The notes below the pieces were generated by a model. That model searched no databases. It was not told where the DNA came from and saw only the letters and a list, made by a program, of their open reading frames with translations. Below, one piece after another: positions 21,397-29,342 of a DNA stretch of 64,000 nucleotides. Location of the stretch: contig JACPOI010000009.1 of NCBI GenBank assembly GCA_016185015.1, forward strand, positions 1 through 64,000. Reading direction: 5' to 3'. The translations under genes were made by a program, and so were the position numbers. Numbering within the stretch: the first letter of the stretch is position 1; every line of letters starts with the position of its first letter. Source of the DNA: Burkholderiales bacterium. GTDB taxonomy: Bacteria > Pseudomonadota > Gammaproteobacteria > Burkholderiales > Burkholderiaceae_C.

Positions 21397-22467
21397 TTGA
21401 AACCGACCGCCATCCCCTCCGTCAGCCGCTTCCAGCCTTTTGACCTTCTGGCCACGCTCGTCGCCGTCGTGCACGGGGACGCAGCGGTGGTCTATGCCAA
21501 TGCTGCCCTCGAGGATGCGCTGGGCATGTCCCGGCGCAGCATCGAAGGTTCGGATCTGGCCGAACACTACACCGAGCCTGCGACCCTGGCGGCTGCCCTT
21601 GGCGGTTTGCGTGACAACGAATTTGCGGCCCTGCGCTACGACGCCTGGCTGAAACGTCCCGGGCGTGACCCCCTGCCCGTGCACGTGATCCTGACCCAGA
21701 CCGACCAGCCGGGCGACATCCTGATCGAGATGCTGCCGCTGGAGCAGCAGGCCCGCCAGGAACGCGAAGAGCGCCTGATAGACCAGGCCCAGGCCAACAA
21801 GGAACTGATCCGCAACCTCGCGCACGAGATCAAGAACCCGCTAGGGGGCATCCGTGGTGCGGCCCAGCTGCTGGAGATGGAGATCGACAGCCAGTTGACC
21901 GAGTACACGCGCGTGATCATCCACGAGGCGGACCGCCTGCAGACCCTGGTGGACCGCCTGCTGGCGCCGCACCGCCGCCCGCATGTGGTGGGGGATGTCA
22001 ACATGCACGAGGTCTGTGAGCGGGTGCGCTCGCTGATCCTGGCCGAATTCCCCAAGGGCCTGCGCGTGGTGCGCGATTACGACACCTCCATCCCCGAGTT
22101 TCGCGGCGACCGCGAGCAGCTGATCCAGGCTGTTCTGAATATTGCGCACAACGCTTGCCAGGCCCTGGCCGAGCGCATCTCTGCCGGTGATGCGCGCCTG
22201 ACCTTCCGCACCCGGATCGCCCGCCAGATCACTTTCGGCAAACAACGCTACAAGCTGGCATTGGAATTGCATGTCATCGACAACGGGCCCGGTGTGCCGG
22301 ACTCGATCAAGGACCGTATCTTTTTCCCGCTGGTGTCGGGACGGGAAGGCGGCTCCGGCCTGGGGCTGACGTTGGCGCAAACCTTCGTGCAGCAGCACCA
22401 TGGCCTGATCGAGTGCGACAGCGAGCCCGGCCGGACCGATTTCAAAATATTGATACCGCTGCCCTGA
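21397..22467 (+). CDS. glnL: Nitrogen sensor histidine kinase NtrB (GlnL)
   Basis: 356 residues. An N-terminal PAS domain (about 10-120) is followed by the dimerisation helix with the phospho-acceptor histidine in NLAHEIKNPLGGIRGAAQLLEME, then the ATPase domain: N-box EQLIQAVLNIAHNACQA, G1 HVIDNGPGVP and G2 GREGGSGLGLTLAQTFV. With PII it phosphorylates NtrC under nitrogen limitation. No transmembrane segment is present, as expected. The start appears to be TTG, with aggcgg close upstream; no ATG fits. glnG follows 33 bp later. Confidence 0.95.
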   Translation: MKPTAIPSVSRFQPFDLLATLVAVVHGDAAVVYANAALEDALGMSRRSIEGSDLAEHYTEPATLAAALGGLRDNEFAALRYDAWLKRPGRDPLPVHVILTQTDQPGDILIEMLPLEQQARQEREERLIDQAQANKELIRNLAHEIKNPLGGIRGAAQLLEMEIDSQLTEYTRVIIHEADRLQTLVDRLLAPHRRPHVVGDVNMHEVCERVRSLILAEFPKGLRVVRDYDTSIPEFRGDREQLIQAVLNIAHNACQALAERISAGDARLTFRTRIARQITFGKQRYKLALELHVIDNGPGVPDSIKDRIFFPLVSGREGGSGLGLTLAQTFVQQHHGLIECDSEPGRTDFKILIPLP

Positions 22468-22500
22468 GAATGGCAGCATGACCTAAGGGTGTAGCCGCAC

Positions 22501-23979
22501 ATGAAGCCGATTTGGATCGCCGACGATGACCAGTCCATACGCTTCGTGCTGGAGAAGGCGCTGCAACGCGAGCAGATGCCCACACGCAGCTTCACCAACC
22601 CGCGCGAGGTGCTGGCGGCCCTGGACGAGGAGGGCGAGGGCCCCCAGGTGCTGGTGAGCGACATCCGCATGCCGGGCGGCTCTGGCCTGGAACTGCTGGA
22701 GAAGGTCAAGGCCCGCCATCCCGGCCTGCCGGTCATCATCATGACGGCCTTCTCCGACCTGGACAGTGCGGTCTCCGCCTTCCAGGGCGGCGCCTTCGAG
22801 TACCTGCCCAAGCCTTTCGACCTGCCCAAGGCGGTGGAGTTGATCCGTCGCGCCGTCGAGGAAAGCCAGCGCGAAGAGGTGGCGCAGGAGTCCATCGACG
22901 AAGCTCCCGAGATGCTGGGCCAGGCCCCGGCCATGCAGGACGTGTTCCGTGCCATCGGCCGCCTTTCGCAGAGCAATGTCACCGTGCTGATCACGGGCGA
23001 ATCGGGTTCGGGCAAGGAACTGGTGGCGCGTGCCCTGCACAAGCATTCACCGCGTGCCAACGGGCCTTTCGTGGCCATCAACACCGCTGCGATCCCGAAG
23101 GATCTGCTGGAGAGCGAGCTGTTCGGCCATGAGCGCGGCGCCTTCACCGGCGCGCAGACCATGCGCCGTGGCCGTTTCGAGCAGGCCGATGGCGGCACGC
23201 TCTTCCTCGACGAGATCGGCGACATGCCTTTCGACCTGCAGACACGGCTGCTGCGTGTGCTGTCCGACGGCCACTTCTACCGTGTGGGCGGGCACAGTGC
23301 GGTCAAGGCCAATGTGCGCGTGATCGCCGCCACGCACCAGGACCTGGAGCAACGCGTCAAGGAAGGCGTGTTCCGCGAAGACCTGTTCCACCGCCTCAAC
23401 GTCATCCGCCTGCGTCTGCCGGCCCTGCGCGAGCGGCGCGAGGACGTGCCCATGCTCACACGCCACTTCCTGCAGCAGAGCGCACGCCAGCTCGGCGTCG
23501 AGCCCAAGCGCATCTCGGATGCGGCGCTGGAGCGACTGGGGCGCTTCGGCTTTCCTGGCAACGTGCGCCAGCTGGAGAACATCTGCCATTGGCTGACGGT
23601 CATGGCACCGGCCCAGGTGATTGAGGCCAAGGACCTGCCCCCCGAGATCGGTCAGACGCCTGGTGAGGCCGTTGCTGTCGCCGCCCCATCTGCTGCTGCG
23701 GCAACAGGGGCGCCGGAGGCCGTGGCCCTGGTCTCGCCGGTGGCCGGCATGTCGCCGTCTTCCGGTGACTGGGAAAGCGGCTTGCAGGCCGAGGCCATGG
23801 CCCTGCTGCTCAGCGGTCGCCTGGACGTCTGGGATGAACTGACGAAGCGGTTCGAGCGCAAGCTCATCCTGACGGCGCTGGACAGCACCCGCGGCCGGCG
23901 CATCGAGGCCGCCCACAAGCTGGGTATCGGCCGCAACACCATCACGCGCAAGATCCAGGAACTGGGGCTGGAAGAGTAG
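22501..23979 (+). CDS. glnG: Nitrogen regulator NtrC (GlnG), sigma-54 activator
   Basis: 492 residues. Receiver domain (1-120) has WIADDDQSIRFVLE and the phospho-Asp in VLVSDIRMPGGSGLEL. The AAA+ domain has Walker A GESGSGKELVARALH, the sigma-54-contact GAFTGA loop (HERGAFTGAQ) and Walker B GGTLFLDEIGDMP. The C-terminal Fis-like helix-turn-helix is GRRIEAAHKLGIGRNTITRKIQEL. A variable Ala/Pro/Val-rich linker (about 385-425) joins AAA+ to DNA-binding domain. It is expected to act at the glnA sigma-54 promoter upstream. Confidence 0.96.
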   Translation: MKPIWIADDDQSIRFVLEKALQREQMPTRSFTNPREVLAALDEEGEGPQVLVSDIRMPGGSGLELLEKVKARHPGLPVIIMTAFSDLDSAVSAFQGGAFEYLPKPFDLPKAVELIRRAVEESQREEVAQESIDEAPEMLGQAPAMQDVFRAIGRLSQSNVTVLITGESGSGKELVARALHKHSPRANGPFVAINTAAIPKDLLESELFGHERGAFTGAQTMRRGRFEQADGGTLFLDEIGDMPFDLQTRLLRVLSDGHFYRVGGHSAVKANVRVIAATHQDLEQRVKEGVFREDLFHRLNVIRLRLPALRERREDVPMLTRHFLQQSARQLGVEPKRISDAALERLGRFGFPGNVRQLENICHWLTVMAPAQVIEAKDLPPEIGQTPGEAVAVAAPSAAAATGAPEAVALVSPVAGMSPSSGDWESGLQAEAMALLLSGRLDVWDELTKRFERKLILTALDSTRGRRIEAAHKLGIGRNTITRKIQELGLEE

Positions 23980-23981
23980 GA

Positions 23982-24061
23982 CGCCCCCTGAAGCGGCCTC
24001 TGGCCGCCTCCCCCCACTGGGGGGCGACGCCAGCGGCCGGGCGGAGCCCGATCCACGGCGT
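23982..24061. repeat. REP-like intergenic repeat
   Basis: Sequence of the type cgccccctgaagcggc, cctccccccactgggggg, ccgggcggagcccga, ccacggcg. It forms nested palindromes and matches in style a dispersed repeat I know from Comamonadaceae genomes. It separates the convergent glnG and ogt genes and may also terminate transcription. Confidence 0.6.
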
Positions 24062-24100
24062 CCTCGAATGAATACCGGATTTTGGTTTGGTAGTTGGGTC

Positions 24101-24649
24101 TCAGTCGAAGAGCCCCGGGCCACCGAAGCGCGCGCCCTCGATCTCCAGCATCTTCAGCTTGGTCTGCAGCCCGCCATGGGCCGAGAAGCCGCCTGTGCCC
24201 GTCTGGGCGCCCAGCACGCGGTGGCAGGGCACCACGGGCGCAAAGGGGTTGGCCCCCAGGGCCTGGCCCACGGCGCGGGCCGCGCCCGGTTCGCCCAGGC
24301 GCTGCGCCACTTCACCATAGGTCAGGGTTTCGCCCGGCGGGATGCTTCGTGCGAGTTCGTAGACGCGCTGATGAAAGGGTGGCACGCCGGCCATGTCCAG
24401 TGGCAGGTGCGTGAGGTCATGCGGTTCGGGGGGATGGCCTTCGAGCAAGGCCGTGATGGCGGTGATGGCCTCCTGCACAAAAGGCGGGGGCGGGCCTTCA
24501 GTCAGTTCCGGCGAACGGCGTGCCATGCGCGCCAGCAGGGAGGCCTGGTCCCGCTCCGGCAGATACACACCCGTCAGGGCCTGAGCATTCCAGCTGATAC
24601 CGCAGGTGCCCAGCGGGGTGGTGAAGAGGGCGTAGGCCAGTGTGGACAT
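24101..24649 (-). CDS. ogt: Methylated-DNA-protein cysteine methyltransferase
   Basis: 182 residues. Removes alkyl groups from O6-alkylguanine by suicidal transfer to a cysteine. The active site is in NPFAPVVPCHRVLGA (Cys of PCHRV), preceded by the helix-turn-helix GETLTYGEVAQRLGEPGAARAVGQALGANP. The N-terminal domain is Ogt-like and no AraC (Ada) domain is present. Start MSTLAYALFTTPLG was chosen; the frame is open 42 codons upstream into xth but without family similarity. It follows xth by 19 bp, forming a DNA-repair pair. Confidence 0.93.
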   Translation of the reverse strand: MSTLAYALFTTPLGTCGISWNAQALTGVYLPERDQASLLARMARRSPELTEGPPPPFVQEAITAITALLEGHPPEPHDLTHLPLDMAGVPPFHQRVYELARSIPPGETLTYGEVAQRLGEPGAARAVGQALGANPFAPVVPCHRVLGAQTGTGGFSAHGGLQTKLKMLEIEGARFGGPGLFD

Positions 24650-24668
24650 GCGGCGCGCCCGGCGGGGC

Positions 24669-25439
24669 TCACAACCCCTGCAGTTCCAGCACCACTGGGG
24701 CGTGGTCGCTGGGCCGCTCGTTCTTGCGCGGCGTAGGGTCCACGGCGCAGGCCGTGGCCAGGGGTTTGAGCGCATCGCTGATCAGGATGTGATCGATGCG
24801 CAGGCCCTGCTTGCGGCGGAAGGCCATGTTGCGATAGTCCCACCACGAATAGTTCTTCTCGGGCTGCGGGAACAGGCGCACCGAATCTGTCAGGCCCAGA
24901 TCGATCAGCGCGCGCAGGTGGGTGCGTTCCTCGACGGTGCAGTGGATGGTGTCCTTGAGGCCCACCGGGTCCCAGACGTCGGCGTCGTCGAAGGTGATGT
25001 TGTAGTCACCCATGAGCACCAGCTTCGGGTGCTGCTGCAGTTCGCCGCGCAGCCACTCGCGCAGGGCGTCGAGCCAGCGCATCTTGTAGGCGAACTTGTC
25101 CGAACCCGGCTCCTGGCCATTGGGGAAATAGGCGCCGACGACCCGCACGCCGTTCACCGTGGCGCTGATCACGCGCGCCATGTCATCCTCGAAACCCGGG
25201 ATGTTGCGCACCACGCCTTCCATCGGCGTGCGCGTGAGCAGGGCCACGCCGTTATAGGTCTTCTGGCCAAAACTCTCGGCCTGGTAACCCGCGGCCTTGA
25301 ACGCTTCGAAGGGAAACTTGTCGTCGGTGAGCTTGAGTTCCTGGAGCGCCAGCACGTCCACCGGATGGGCGTCCAGCCAGTCCAGCACCTGCGGCAGGCG
25401 CACGGTCAGCGAGTTGACGTTCCAGGTCGCAAGGCGCAT
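24669..25439 (-). CDS. xth: Exodeoxyribonuclease III, 5' end rebuilt by an integrated element
   Basis: 256 residues, AP endonuclease and 3'-5' exonuclease of base excision repair. Motifs: MRLATWNVNSLTVRLPQVLDWL, LALQELKLTD (metal Glu), GDYNITFDDADVWDP, TDSVRLFPQPEKNYSWWDYRNMAFRRKQGLRIDHIL and the final SDHAPV (catalytic His). A chromosomal element has integrated at codons 3-8: the first codons and everything upstream now belong to the element, changing MKFATWNVN to MRLATWNVN but keeping the frame. An in-frame TTG exists five codons upstream; ATG 25439 fits the family. Expression should now come from the element's own promoter (25463-25492). Confidence 0.95.
   Translation of the reverse strand: MRLATWNVNSLTVRLPQVLDWLDAHPVDVLALQELKLTDDKFPFEAFKAAGYQAESFGQKTYNGVALLTRTPMEGVVRNIPGFEDDMARVISATVNGVRVVGAYFPNGQEPGSDKFAYKMRWLDALREWLRGELQQHPKLVLMGDYNITFDDADVWDPVGLKDTIHCTVEERTHLRALIDLGLTDSVRLFPQPEKNYSWWDYRNMAFRRKQGLRIDHILISDALKPLATACAVDPTPRKNERPSDHAPVVLELQGL
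25417..25432. repeat. attL: left copy of 16-bp attachment core
   Basis: acgttccaggtcgcaa, identical to 49116-49131. It lies in codons 3-8 of xth (read TTGCGACCTGGAACGT on the coding strand). The flanking bases diverge immediately on the element side. Confidence 0.88.
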
Positions 25440-25462
25440 TGTTTTGTTAACCAATTGAATCT

Positions 25463-25492
25463 ATTAGATTTTCTAAAAATTTAGGTTATCAA
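25463..25492 (-). promoter_or_regulatory. Element-borne sigma-70 promoter reading into xth
   Basis: On the minus strand TTGATA (25492-25487) and TCTAAT (25468-25463) each match consensus in five of six bases with 18-bp spacing; the start of transcription would fall 15-20 bp before the xth ATG. The -10 overlaps the palindrome aatctattagatt, a possible operator. Confidence 0.6.
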
Positions 25493-25499
25493 CACCCCC

Positions 25500-25905
25500 A
25501 AAGGTGCCCCCAAGGAAACTGGGCTCCTCGGATACCTATTTTTGTCTTTGCCGAGCAGCTCAGTCGGGGCGTTCTCGATCGCGAGATGTCTTAGGTTCAA
25601 CGCCCTTCGAGAGGCGCGGCCATGACCGCCAAGGCGGCATTGAGAGTGGAGAACGCGATAGGCATCAGTTTAGCTGCCCCTAGGCATAGTCGGCAGACTA
25701 CCTGGTCGTAACTGATGCAGTTGGTATCCGAGTCGCTGTGGGACTACCTGGATTGGCCTGACTCGTGAAATTCCGTGTACTCCCGTGAATTCCAGTGAAT
25801 ACCGTGTGCTCCTCACGGGAAAAATCTTGCTGAGTCAGATGTCTATGCCTGGTCGTGACGAAATACTCATGTCCGCGCCGGTCTTTTTCGGCGATGGAGA
25901 AATCA
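25500..25905. other. Left-end non-coding region with integrase-arm-like repeats
   Basis: No supported gene. At 25764-25798 short related repeats occur (cgtgaaattccgtg, then ccgtgaattccagtga), and similar words (ccgtgaatttcc, gtccagtgatg) occur at the right end at 49081-49108. Repeats shared by both ends of an element, 50-350 bp from the cores, are typical of tyrosine-integrase arm sites. The promoter of the alpA-like gene should also lie here. Confidence 0.5.
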
Positions 25906-26127
25906 ATGACCACCGAGACGATCAGCAAAACAGCAGTGCAGGTGCAGGCAGCAATGCACTGTCCCGACACACACCTTCGAATCGAAACTGTCCAGGTGCT
26001 TACAGGTCGCGGGCGTGCTTGGGTGTACGCACGCGCGGCAGCGGGTGAGTTTCCCAGGCCAGTTATTCGGGGACGTTGGCGAGCTGGAGATGTGCTCAAT
26101 TGGCTATCGGCCCAGTGGGGTGGCTGA
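25906..26127 (+). CDS. AlpA-family DNA-binding regulator
   Basis: 73 residues. The winged helix-turn-helix core is ETVQVLTGRGRAWVYARAAAGEFPRPV followed by RGRWRAGDVLNWLSAQ, the standard AlpA ending. In satellites and islands such proteins activate the integrase/excision genes or replication module. Start ATG at 25906 gives MTTETISKTAV; the longer frame upstream is not conserved in style. The stop overlaps the primase start (TGATG), so the two are co-translated. Confidence 0.85.
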   Translation: MTTETISKTAVQVQAAMHCPDTHLRIETVQVLTGRGRAWVYARAAAGEFPRPVIRGRWRAGDVLNWLSAQWGG

Positions 26128-28718
26128 TGACCACGATACAGCATGACGTCGCAAGTAGTGAGCGAATTCGCTCGGCTCTAAGCCACCTGAACTATTCCGA
26201 TCGGAATACATGGGTGCGCGCGGCGATGTGCATCAAGCACGAGTTGGGAGAAGAGGGGTTCGAGATCTGGGACGAGTGGGGGGCCCAGCATCACGGCTAC
26301 AACGCAAAAGATGCGCGCACTGTCTGGAAGTCCATCAAGGACGCGGGCAGCTGTGGCACCAAGACCATCGCAAGCCTGTTTTACGACGCCAAGCAGGCGG
26401 GCTGGAAAGACGGCAGTACCCACAAGAAACCTAACCACGCCGAGATCGATGAGCACCGCGCAGCTGCTGCGGCCCGCGCCGAGCAGGCGGCCGTGGAGGG
26501 CGCCCAGCGCCATGCCGCCGCTGCCGCCCGTGCCCAAGAGCTCTGGGACGCCGCCGAGCCCCTGGAGGGCGACGGCCACCCTTACCTGCAGCGCAAGGGC
26601 GTGCTTTCGCATGGCCTGCGCGTCGGCCGCTGGGAGCGTATTGACCCCGACACCGGCGAGGTGGTGGTGGTCACCACGAAGGGCCTGCTGATCCCTATTC
26701 GCGACCGCCAGTGCACCATCTGGGGTCTGCAGTGCATCCAACCGGATCCCGACAGGAAGAAGCTGTACCTCAAGGACTGCGCGAAGTCGGGCAACTTCTA
26801 CGTCATCGGCGCCAAGCCTAGGCAGCATGACGGCAAGCCCGTGTTTTGCCTGGCCGAGGGCTACGCCACCGGCGCCAGTGTGCACGAGGCCACCGGCCAT
26901 ATGGTGCTGGTGTGCTTCGACGTCTCCAACCTACTGCCCGTCGCCCGTCAGCTACGCGCGCGCATGCCCGAGGCCAGCATCCTGTTCCTGGCCGACAACG
27001 ACACCCAGACCGACGGCAACCCGGGCGTGACGGCGGCCCGGAAGGCAGCGGCCGAAGTCGCTGGCCTCGTGGCCGTGCCGCCTCCCGGCGACTTCAACGA
27101 CCTGCAGCAGGCTGAGGGGTATGAGGCTGTTTCAGCAGTCATCCAGGAGTTGCTTTGCGCAGCGTTGCTGTCGAGGGAGGAGCCAAAAAAGGAGCCGGCA
27201 GTAGAACCTACCCAGAACTTGCCGCAAAAACCCGAACAGGAGCCGCGGGGCGCAGACGGCGGGCTATGGCCGACGAGGACGCCTCATGACGAGGTTCGAC
27301 GGAGCCAGCAGCAGGAGGAGAACCAACGCATTCAAGAGGAGCAGAGGCCTGGTGCAATGATCCCCAGCAAGCTCAGCACCGAGGAGATGGTGGAGCATTG
27401 TGTTTGGATCGCCTCAGGTTCCCAGGTGGCCTACACCACCGACGATCGCAGCCTATTCCTTAAATTCAACGAGTTTTGTGCGTTAACTGCGACCTCGTTT
27501 ACCTACGTCGCATCGGAAGGCGCATCGACAAAAAAGAGGATGTTGAACGCCGTTCAGTGGAAAGTGGACGAGCGTCGCAAAGAGGTGATGACGGTCACGT
27601 TCTACCCGGGCAGGCCGAAGATCACAACAAACCTGGAGGGTGTGCGATGCGTCAATACGTGGCGCCCCATCAAACGCTGGCCGTCCAATGCCGATATTGG
27701 TCCCTTTCTTGATCAGGTCGAGTACCTGATTCCGGACAGGTCTGAACGTGAAGTGTTTCTTGACTGGCTGGCGCACATTGAACAAAAACCAGGGGAGCTT
27801 CCCCACTATGGTTGGTTGCACATCGCCGAAAAAACCGGAACCGGCCGTAACTGGTTAGCGTCGGTGCTGGCGCGCGTCTTTAAGGGCTACGTGGCGCCCA
27901 ACGTTGATCTGCCTGGCTTGCTCGACTCGGCCTACAACGGCGAGCTGAGCGCTCGCGTGTTGGCTATCGTCGACGAGGTGCAAGAAGGTGGCTCAGAGGG
28001 TAACTACCGTCACGCTGAGCGGCTGAAGTCGATGATCAACGCCGAGACTCTAACTGTTAACCATAAATACGGCCTGAAATACACAGAGGTCAATGCCTGT
28101 CGCTGGCTGGTTTTCAGCAATCACCAGAATGCGCTGCCTCTCAAAGATACCGATCGTCGTTTTCGTGTGCTGATGCATAGTGCAGAGCCGAGACCCGCGT
28201 CGGTTTACGCGCATCTTTATGCCCAGTTGCAGGACCTGGAGTTCATCAACGCCGTGGGTATGTTTCTTCGGCAGCGAGACATCAAAAATTTTAAGCCTGG
28301 CGAGCGTCCCCCGATGAGTGAGGCTAAGCTGAAAGCAATTGCCGCTTCAAAGCCTCTGTCAACTCAATACGCTCAAGATATTGTGAAGTATTGGCCAGCG
28401 GACGTGATCTGCTACTCGCACGCTGCGGCATTGCTGGCCGACGATGCTGAGAAGCGCGTCATTACCCCCAGCATGCGGCGTGCCCTCGAGGAGGCGGGTG
28501 CTATCACCTGGTCATACGAAGGGGTAGCTCGAATCAAGATCAATGGCGCTCCACACCGCATATGGATTCTGCGCAACCACGCGAAGTGGCTGGCTCAGAG
28601 AACGGACGCCGTGCGTGCCGAGGTGCGCCGGGCCAAGGTTGAGGACGACAGGCATGTATCGCAGATTTTGGCGGACGCCATCGAAAGGGAGGCTGGTAGT
28701 CAAGTGCCGCCCATATAG
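26127..28718 (+). CDS. Primase-helicase (PriCT-2, Toprim and helicase domains)
   Basis: 863 residues. Residues about 8-75 resemble a PriCT-2 domain (IRSALSHLNYSDRNTWVRAA, GYNAKDARTVWKSI). A Toprim region follows at about 235-315 (VFCLAEGYATGASVHEATGH and FLADNDTQTDGNPGV, giving the E and DxD metal ligands). A D5/NrS-1-polymerase-like helicase domain spans about 480-720: its P-loop equivalent reads AEKTGTGRNWLASVLA, with Arg-Asn replacing the usual Lys-Ser/Thr, and VLAIVDEVQEGG is the Walker B. It would prime and unwind the element's own replication origin. Between residues about 350 and 410 is a charged linker. Coupled to alpA. Confidence 0.88.
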   Translation: MTTIQHDVASSERIRSALSHLNYSDRNTWVRAAMCIKHELGEEGFEIWDEWGAQHHGYNAKDARTVWKSIKDAGSCGTKTIASLFYDAKQAGWKDGSTHKKPNHAEIDEHRAAAAARAEQAAVEGAQRHAAAAARAQELWDAAEPLEGDGHPYLQRKGVLSHGLRVGRWERIDPDTGEVVVVTTKGLLIPIRDRQCTIWGLQCIQPDPDRKKLYLKDCAKSGNFYVIGAKPRQHDGKPVFCLAEGYATGASVHEATGHMVLVCFDVSNLLPVARQLRARMPEASILFLADNDTQTDGNPGVTAARKAAAEVAGLVAVPPPGDFNDLQQAEGYEAVSAVIQELLCAALLSREEPKKEPAVEPTQNLPQKPEQEPRGADGGLWPTRTPHDEVRRSQQQEENQRIQEEQRPGAMIPSKLSTEEMVEHCVWIASGSQVAYTTDDRSLFLKFNEFCALTATSFTYVASEGASTKKRMLNAVQWKVDERRKEVMTVTFYPGRPKITTNLEGVRCVNTWRPIKRWPSNADIGPFLDQVEYLIPDRSEREVFLDWLAHIEQKPGELPHYGWLHIAEKTGTGRNWLASVLARVFKGYVAPNVDLPGLLDSAYNGELSARVLAIVDEVQEGGSEGNYRHAERLKSMINAETLTVNHKYGLKYTEVNACRWLVFSNHQNALPLKDTDRRFRVLMHSAEPRPASVYAHLYAQLQDLEFINAVGMFLRQRDIKNFKPGERPPMSEAKLKAIAASKPLSTQYAQDIVKYWPADVICYSHAAALLADDAEKRVITPSMRRALEEAGAITWSYEGVARIKINGAPHRIWILRNHAKWLAQRTDAVRAEVRRAKVEDDRHVSQILADAIEREAGSQVPPI

Positions 28719-28770
28719 CTTGGAGGGCCTTGCCGCAATGGACCGGCGTGGCGCGATGCCCTTCTGGAAG

Positions 28771-28868
28771 GGTACCGCGTACCGGAGGTACCTGTGTTTA
28801 TAAAAAGTCTGAAATCTGGATGGATTTCTGTAGTTTTGAGAACTGCAGTACCTCCGGTACTCGGTACC
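28771..28868. repeat. Long inverted repeat after the primase, candidate origin
   Basis: Arms at 28771-28794 and 28846-28868 share gtaccggaggtac/gtacctccggtac plus outer ggtacc units, with one mismatch and one single-base gap over about 24 bp. The 51-bp loop is A+T-rich and contains a smaller dyad (gaaatc/gatttc). It lies 52 bp after the primase stop in a 233-bp gene-free gap, the position expected of an origin recognised by that protein; a terminator or attenuator is the alternative. Confidence 0.5.
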
Positions 28869-28951
28869 GTTAGAAGAGCCGCAGACGATGTGCTGTTTGC
28901 TACGGATGCAGCACCAATTTCAAGCAAAACCCACTCTCACAGGAGCTTCAC

Positions 28952-29125
28952 ATGAAAAAACCAACGAACCAAAAACCGCCAAGGCATGGTGCGACACGCC
29001 ACCCAAATCCTAATTCCCCAGCCATGATGAACCGCGTTCGTGAACACTACCTCGCGGCTGGTGTGACCGAGCAAGAGTTCGCCGAGATCCAGCGTGGGGC
29101 GGTGATCGAGCGCGAACTGCACTGA
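28952..29125 (+). CDS. Small basic hypothetical protein
   Basis: 57 residues, MKKPTNQKPPRHGATRHPNP at the start then MMNRVREHYLAAGVTEQEFA. Basic, Pro-rich first half and a helical second half. A clear ribosome site (caggagc) precedes the ATG by seven bases, which supports translation. It lies between the inverted repeat and the Nudix gene. I do not recognise a family; small proteins of this kind are common in the replication part of satellites. The 217 bp that follow hold no gene that I can support, only a cgcgcgcgcg run. Confidence 0.55.
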   Translation: MKKPTNQKPPRHGATRHPNPNSPAMMNRVREHYLAAGVTEQEFAEIQRGAVIERELH

Positions 29126-29342
29126 TGATCGCGCTGGTCATGGCCAGTATGGAGGACGATGGTAGATTGAAACTTGGCGGTGCCAGCGCATGATTGAAAA
29201 CGTGACTGAGCGCTCAAGGCAGAGGTAAAGCTGGCTTTCAAAAAACGCGCGCGCGCGATAGTGTCTCGTCGCGTGGCATTATCAAGTGGGATTTGCTCAG
29301 ATAGAGTTTGTTAGAACGTAAAAAATCAGGGAAAGAGGCATC

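Noticed and set aside
24101-24775. Longer start for the ogt gene at 24775
   Set aside because: The extra 42 residues lie inside the xth coding region and show no methyltransferase similarity; MSTLAY at 24649 fits the family.
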